Part shown: piece after piece, positions 6,119 through 8,079 of the stretch
Layout of the letters: each line of letters begins with the position of its first letter
How positions within the stretch are numbered: position 1 is the first letter of the stretch
DNA from: Actinomycetales bacterium
GTDB taxonomy: Bacteria; Actinomycetota; Actinomycetes; Actinomycetales; BWSM-131
Length of the DNA stretch: 8,079 nucleotides
Direction of reading: 5' to 3'
Assembly (NCBI GenBank): GCA_030149025.1
Contig: JASBSH010000236.1
Location: 1-8,079, forward strand
Translations under genes and position numbers: made by a program
The notes under the pieces: generated by a model
The model's database searches: none
The model's input: the letters and a program-made list of their open reading frames with translations, nothing else
What the model was told of the DNA's origin: nothing

Positions 6119-6131
6119 CTGAGTAGTTACC
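6119..6131 (-). repeat. Right terminal inverted repeat of IS66 relic
   Basis: Plus strand ctgagtagttacc, the inverted partner of 5628-5640 with one mismatch. It lies 35 nt outside the transposase start codon, as expected for the upstream end of the element. Confidence 0.75.
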
Positions 6132-6231
6132 TTCGCCTTAGCGACACCTTCGCGAAGCGCGGTCACCGACGGGTCCACTCCGCCTGGACCAATCGTGCGT
6201 CATCCCTCATCCTCCGCGTCGCAGCCGCTGT
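6132..6231. other. Short gap downstream of deacetylase gene
   Basis: One hundred nt between the deacetylase stop and the right end of the IS66 relic. It contains a 10-nt palindrome (cttcgcgaag) and two copies of accttcgc, 19 nt apart. I see no convincing terminator or gene here. Confidence 0.3.
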
Positions 6232-7164
6232 TCAGCCCAACAGCGCATCGAGAGTCACGAATTCGTAGCCACTGGAACGCAACTGTTCGATCACGCCGGG
6301 TAGTGCGTCGGCATCGAGGGTCGTGCCGTCGTCCGGGTTCGCCCCGACGTGCATGAGGACGATCTCCCCCGGACGTGCCGCGTCGAGGACCCGGTCCCGG
6401 ACGGTCGCCGCGGTGATTCCCCCGCTCGTCCCCTTCCAGCCCAGGGTGTCAACCGTCCAGCGCACGGGGACGTAGCCGACGTCGTTCACAACAGCGATGT
6501 CTGCCGTCGTCCGGGCTCCGTACGGGAAGCGGAACAACGGCTTCGCCTGCTTTCCGCTCGCGCTGCTGATCGCCGTCTCGGCTCGCGCGAGATCCATCTT
6601 GATCTGGGCGTTCGTCAGCGTGGGATACTCCAGGTGCCGGTCGCTGTGGTTGCCGACGCGATGGCCGGCCGCGACGATGCGCGAGACGGAAGCGGGATAG
6701 CGGCGCGCGAAGTCGCCGGTGACGAAGAAGGTCGCAGGCACGTTCTCACGTCTCAGGGTCTGCAGGATCGAAGGCACGGCCGCGTCGCTGCTTCCCCCGT
6801 CGAAGGTCAGCGCCACGACCTTGCGGCTGGTGGGGATGCGCTCGAAGTCCTTGCCTCTCAGCGCCGCGGGAAGTGTCGTCGGCTGTGCGGTAGAGGACGA
6901 GGTGGACGAAGAGCGCTGCGTGGGCTGTGCCGTCGGAGGTCTGCTGGTCGCCCAGGACGGGCTGCTGGGTGTTGGCGAGGGAGGAAGCGTGCTCGACGGC
7001 ACCGTCTCGGTCGTCGCCGAAGGTGACGCGGTCGACGGTGCCGACGAGGGGGCGGCGGACTGCGAAGGCGTGGCCGACGGTGTACCCGGCCCGCACCCCG
7101 CGGCGAGCCCTGCTATGACGGCGACGACCGAGGCGAGGCCTCCAACCCGACGCACCCGCCTCAT
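6232..7164 (-). CDS. Lipoprotein polysaccharide deacetylase (CE4, NodB-like)
   Basis: A 310-residue exported enzyme of carbohydrate esterase family 4, which removes N- or O-acetyl groups from peptidoglycan or other polysaccharides using a divalent metal. The N-terminus is a lipoprotein signal: arginines, a hydrophobic run, then lipobox LAAGC with C24 as the lipidated residue. Residues 25-97 are a Ser/Thr/Pro-rich linker that would hold the enzyme away from the membrane. The NodB domain starts near 115. Motif 1 is TFDGG (120-124), motif 2 is the histidine pair HSDRH (H173, H177), motif 3 is RFPYG (R212), motif 4 is DTLGW (D239, W243) and motif 5 is LMHVG (H272). In motif 1 the usual second Asp of TFDDG is Gly, so metal coordination is altered; D122 remains. 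The ATG at 7164 has AGGGAG close upstream. The gene begins 33 nt after the CBS-BON gene, so it is probably in its operon. Confidence 0.93.
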   Translation of the reverse strand: MRRVRRVGGLASVVAVIAGLAAGCGPGTPSATPSQSAAPSSAPSTASPSATTETVPSSTLPPSPTPSSPSWATSRPPTAQPTQRSSSTSSSTAQPTTLPAALRGKDFERIPTSRKVVALTFDGGSSDAAVPSILQTLRRENVPATFFVTGDFARRYPASVSRIVAAGHRVGNHSDRHLEYPTLTNAQIKMDLARAETAISSASGKQAKPLFRFPYGARTTADIAVVNDVGYVPVRWTVDTLGWKGTSGGITAATVRDRVLDAARPGEIVLMHVGANPDDGTTLDADALPGVIEQLRSSGYEFVTLDALLG

Positions 7165-7197
7165 CGCAGCTCCCTTCGGGTCGGCCTCCGGAACCTG

Positions 7198-7809
7198 CTA
7201 CCCGAGCTCGGCATAGGGCCCGCAGGCGCTCGTGCGCACGACCCTGACGACGCCGGGCACGGTTCGAGCGAGCACGGCAGCGATCCGTTGCTTGCCCTGT
7301 GCGCCCATCAGGGTCACGACGCCGTTCTGGACGACGACCCGCACCCCTTCCTGCCCCATCTCAGTCAGTAGGTCCATGACGTCACGACGGATGTCACGGT
7401 CCTGCCGGGCGAACGATCGCAGCAGGTCGCGTCTCGCCACGACGCCCACGACCTGACCGGACTCGACGACGGGGAGCATCTTGATCCCGTAGTCGAGCAG
7501 AAGCCGGGCTGCTTCATCCACGTCCTCGTCACTGCGGACGGTAAGCGCCGGCGTTGTCATCACGTCCGCGACCAGCACCTCCGGCGCCGCGTCCATGTTC
7601 TCCTGAGGGCGCATGTGGGCCCGGGGATCGGACACTGTCCTGCCCCTCAGCACGTCCGCCTCGCTCACGATGCCGATGACGGCACCGGCTTCGTCCAGCA
7701 CCGGCGCCGAAGCAATGCGGTTGTCCAGCAATACTTTTGCTGCCGTCCGCACGTGGTCGCTGTCACGCACCGTCACCGCTGGCGACGTCATGGCCTCTCG
7801 GATCAGCAC
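7198..7809 (-). CDS. CBS-CBS-BON domain protein
   Basis: About 203 residues with three modules. CBS motif 1 (3-57) begins IREAMTSPAVTV and includes IASAPVLDEAGAVIGIVSEAD, here split at V/I. CBS motif 2 (about 78-130) begins VADVMTTPALTV and contains KMLPVVESG and VVGVVARRDLL. A C-terminal BON-like domain (137-195) includes VRVVVQNGVVTLMG and ends VPGVVRVV. CBS pairs bind adenine nucleotides and act as energy or redox sensors; BON domains are associated with membranes or phospholipids. No membrane segment is visible. GTG at 7809 was chosen because the strong GGGGAGG ends 10 nt before it. The longer GTG at 7818 would be only 1 nt from that site, although it would give a 4-nt GTGA overlap with the upstream USP stop. 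Either way the gene is tightly linked to the USP before it and the deacetylase after it, suggesting co-regulation. Confidence 0.93.
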   Translation of the reverse strand: MLIREAMTSPAVTVRDSDHVRTAAKVLLDNRIASAPVLDEAGAVIGIVSEADVLRGRTVSDPRAHMRPQENMDAAPEVLVADVMTTPALTVRSDEDVDEAARLLLDYGIKMLPVVESGQVVGVVARRDLLRSFARQDRDIRRDVMDLLTEMGQEGVRVVVQNGVVTLMGAQGKQRIAAVLARTVPGVVRVVRTSACGPYAELG

Positions 7810-7814
7810 CTGCT

Positions 7815-8079
7815 TCACACCTCCCCGGCCGACGCTGCGCCGGCCCTGACAACCGCTACTGGACAGTCGGCCAAGTGGATGACCGCCCGGCTGACCGAGC
7901 CGAGCAGGAGGCTTGCGAAACCCCCGCGGCCGCGCGCGCCGACGACGAGGAGACGCCCGCCGGCGGACAGTCCGGCGAGCACCTGGGCGGGCTGCCCTTG
8001 CAGGACTCGGATCTCCACCGGAAGCTCCGGGTGCTCGGTCAGGACCCGTTCACGTCGCTCGGCGGCGATCCGCTCCGCC
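7815..8079 (-). CDS. Universal stress protein, C-terminal part (truncated by window edge)
   Basis: The last 87 residues of a UspA-domain protein that enters from the right window edge. The ATP-binding signature is complete: GARGRGGFASLLLGSVS fits G-x2-G-x9-G-S. It is followed by the helix SRAVIHLADCP and the last strand VAVVRAG. Upstream, RVLQGQPAQVLAGLS and LLVVGARG are the expected penultimate elements. This domain therefore looks competent to bind nucleotide, unlike the degenerate USP domain at the left edge of the window. The frame is open to the edge; an internal GTG at 8018 is not the start, because coding-like sequence continues through it. Its TGA lies immediately before the CBS-BON gene, so the two are probably translated from one message. 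Whether the full protein has one or two USP domains cannot be seen. Confidence 0.93.
   Translation of the reverse strand, partial: AERIAAERRERVLTEHPELPVEIRVLQGQPAQVLAGLSAGGRLLVVGARGRGGFASLLLGSVSRAVIHLADCPVAVVRAGAASAGEV

Larger units (their letters stand above)
5628..6131 (-). mobile_element. Internally deleted IS66-family element (MITE-like relic)
   Basis: A 504-nt element bounded by 13-nt inverted ends that match at 12 of 13 positions. Between them lies only the beginning of an IS66-type transposase, which starts 35 nt inside the right end. Complete IS66-family elements are several times longer. The middle and end of the transposase gene are missing, and the left inverted end follows directly after the shortened frame. 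I find no obvious 8-bp target duplication: the bases outside are atcccttt on the left and ttcgcctt on the right. The insertion is therefore old, rearranged, or the true tips are a few bases off. It separates the deacetylase operon from the ANTAR relic. It cannot move by itself but could be mobilised by a related full-length copy elsewhere; that is inference. Confidence 0.75.

Noticed and set aside
6870..7100. Repetitive-looking stretch that could be a tandem repeat
   Set aside because: It encodes the Ser/Thr/Pro linker of the deacetylase lipoprotein. The repetition is amino-acid bias, with no regular repeat unit.
7232..7849. Plus-strand frames opposite the CBS-BON gene
   Set aside because: Threonine- and serine-rich antisense shadows without motifs or ribosome sites.
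1..8079. CRISPR array, tRNA, rRNA or toxin-antitoxin pair
   Set aside because: No spaced direct repeats, no tRNA- or rRNA-like sequence, and no small gene pair with toxin-antitoxin motifs was seen.

Overview
The window is very GC-rich, with third codon positions dominated by G and C. It carries small protein families typical of Actinobacteria: DUF1876 (Rv2632c-like), DUF1918, an ANTAR domain, and several universal stress proteins (USPs). The most likely source is a soil or stress-tolerant actinobacterium near Geodermatophilales, Kineosporiales or Frankiales; that placement is inferred from gene content. Every gene I can support lies on the minus strand, so the transcriptional order runs from high to low coordinates. 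I saw no tRNA, rRNA or CRISPR array.

Right part (8079 to 6232): a compact operon of three genes. It holds the C-terminal part of a universal stress protein (cut by the window edge), a CBS-CBS-BON protein immediately downstream, and a lipoprotein-type polysaccharide deacetylase (CE4/NodB fold) with a long Ser/Thr/Pro linker.

Middle part (6231 to about 5059): nearly 1.2 kb without an intact gene. It holds an internally deleted IS66-family element (5628-6131) with matching inverted ends and a frameshifted transposase N-terminus. Next come a short stretch with a perfect 9-bp hairpin and an ANTAR-domain gene that is broken and has lost most of its N-terminal part. The two frameshifts inside its ANTAR domain look like single-base changes in G runs and compensate each other.

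Left part (5039 to 1): a stress-associated sugar cluster. A DUF1918 protein is followed by a remnant of a universal stress protein and by a DUF1876 protein. Then come a GH65 glycoside phosphorylase with an unassigned N-terminal extension, a small zinc-ribbon protein, a GT4 glycosyltransferase, and the start of a tandem-type universal stress protein whose ATG overlaps the GT4 stop codon. From DUF1876 down to the last USP the gaps are at most about 50 nt, so one transcript is likely.

Overall the window reads as an accessory stress-response island. USPs, CBS-BON, ANTAR, DUF1918 and DUF1876 supply sensing or protective functions. GH65 and GT4 point to breakdown or synthesis of an alpha-glucosidic storage or compatible-solute sugar, and the deacetylase acts on the envelope. 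The GH65 substrate, the GT4 product and the zinc-ribbon role cannot be read from sequence alone.
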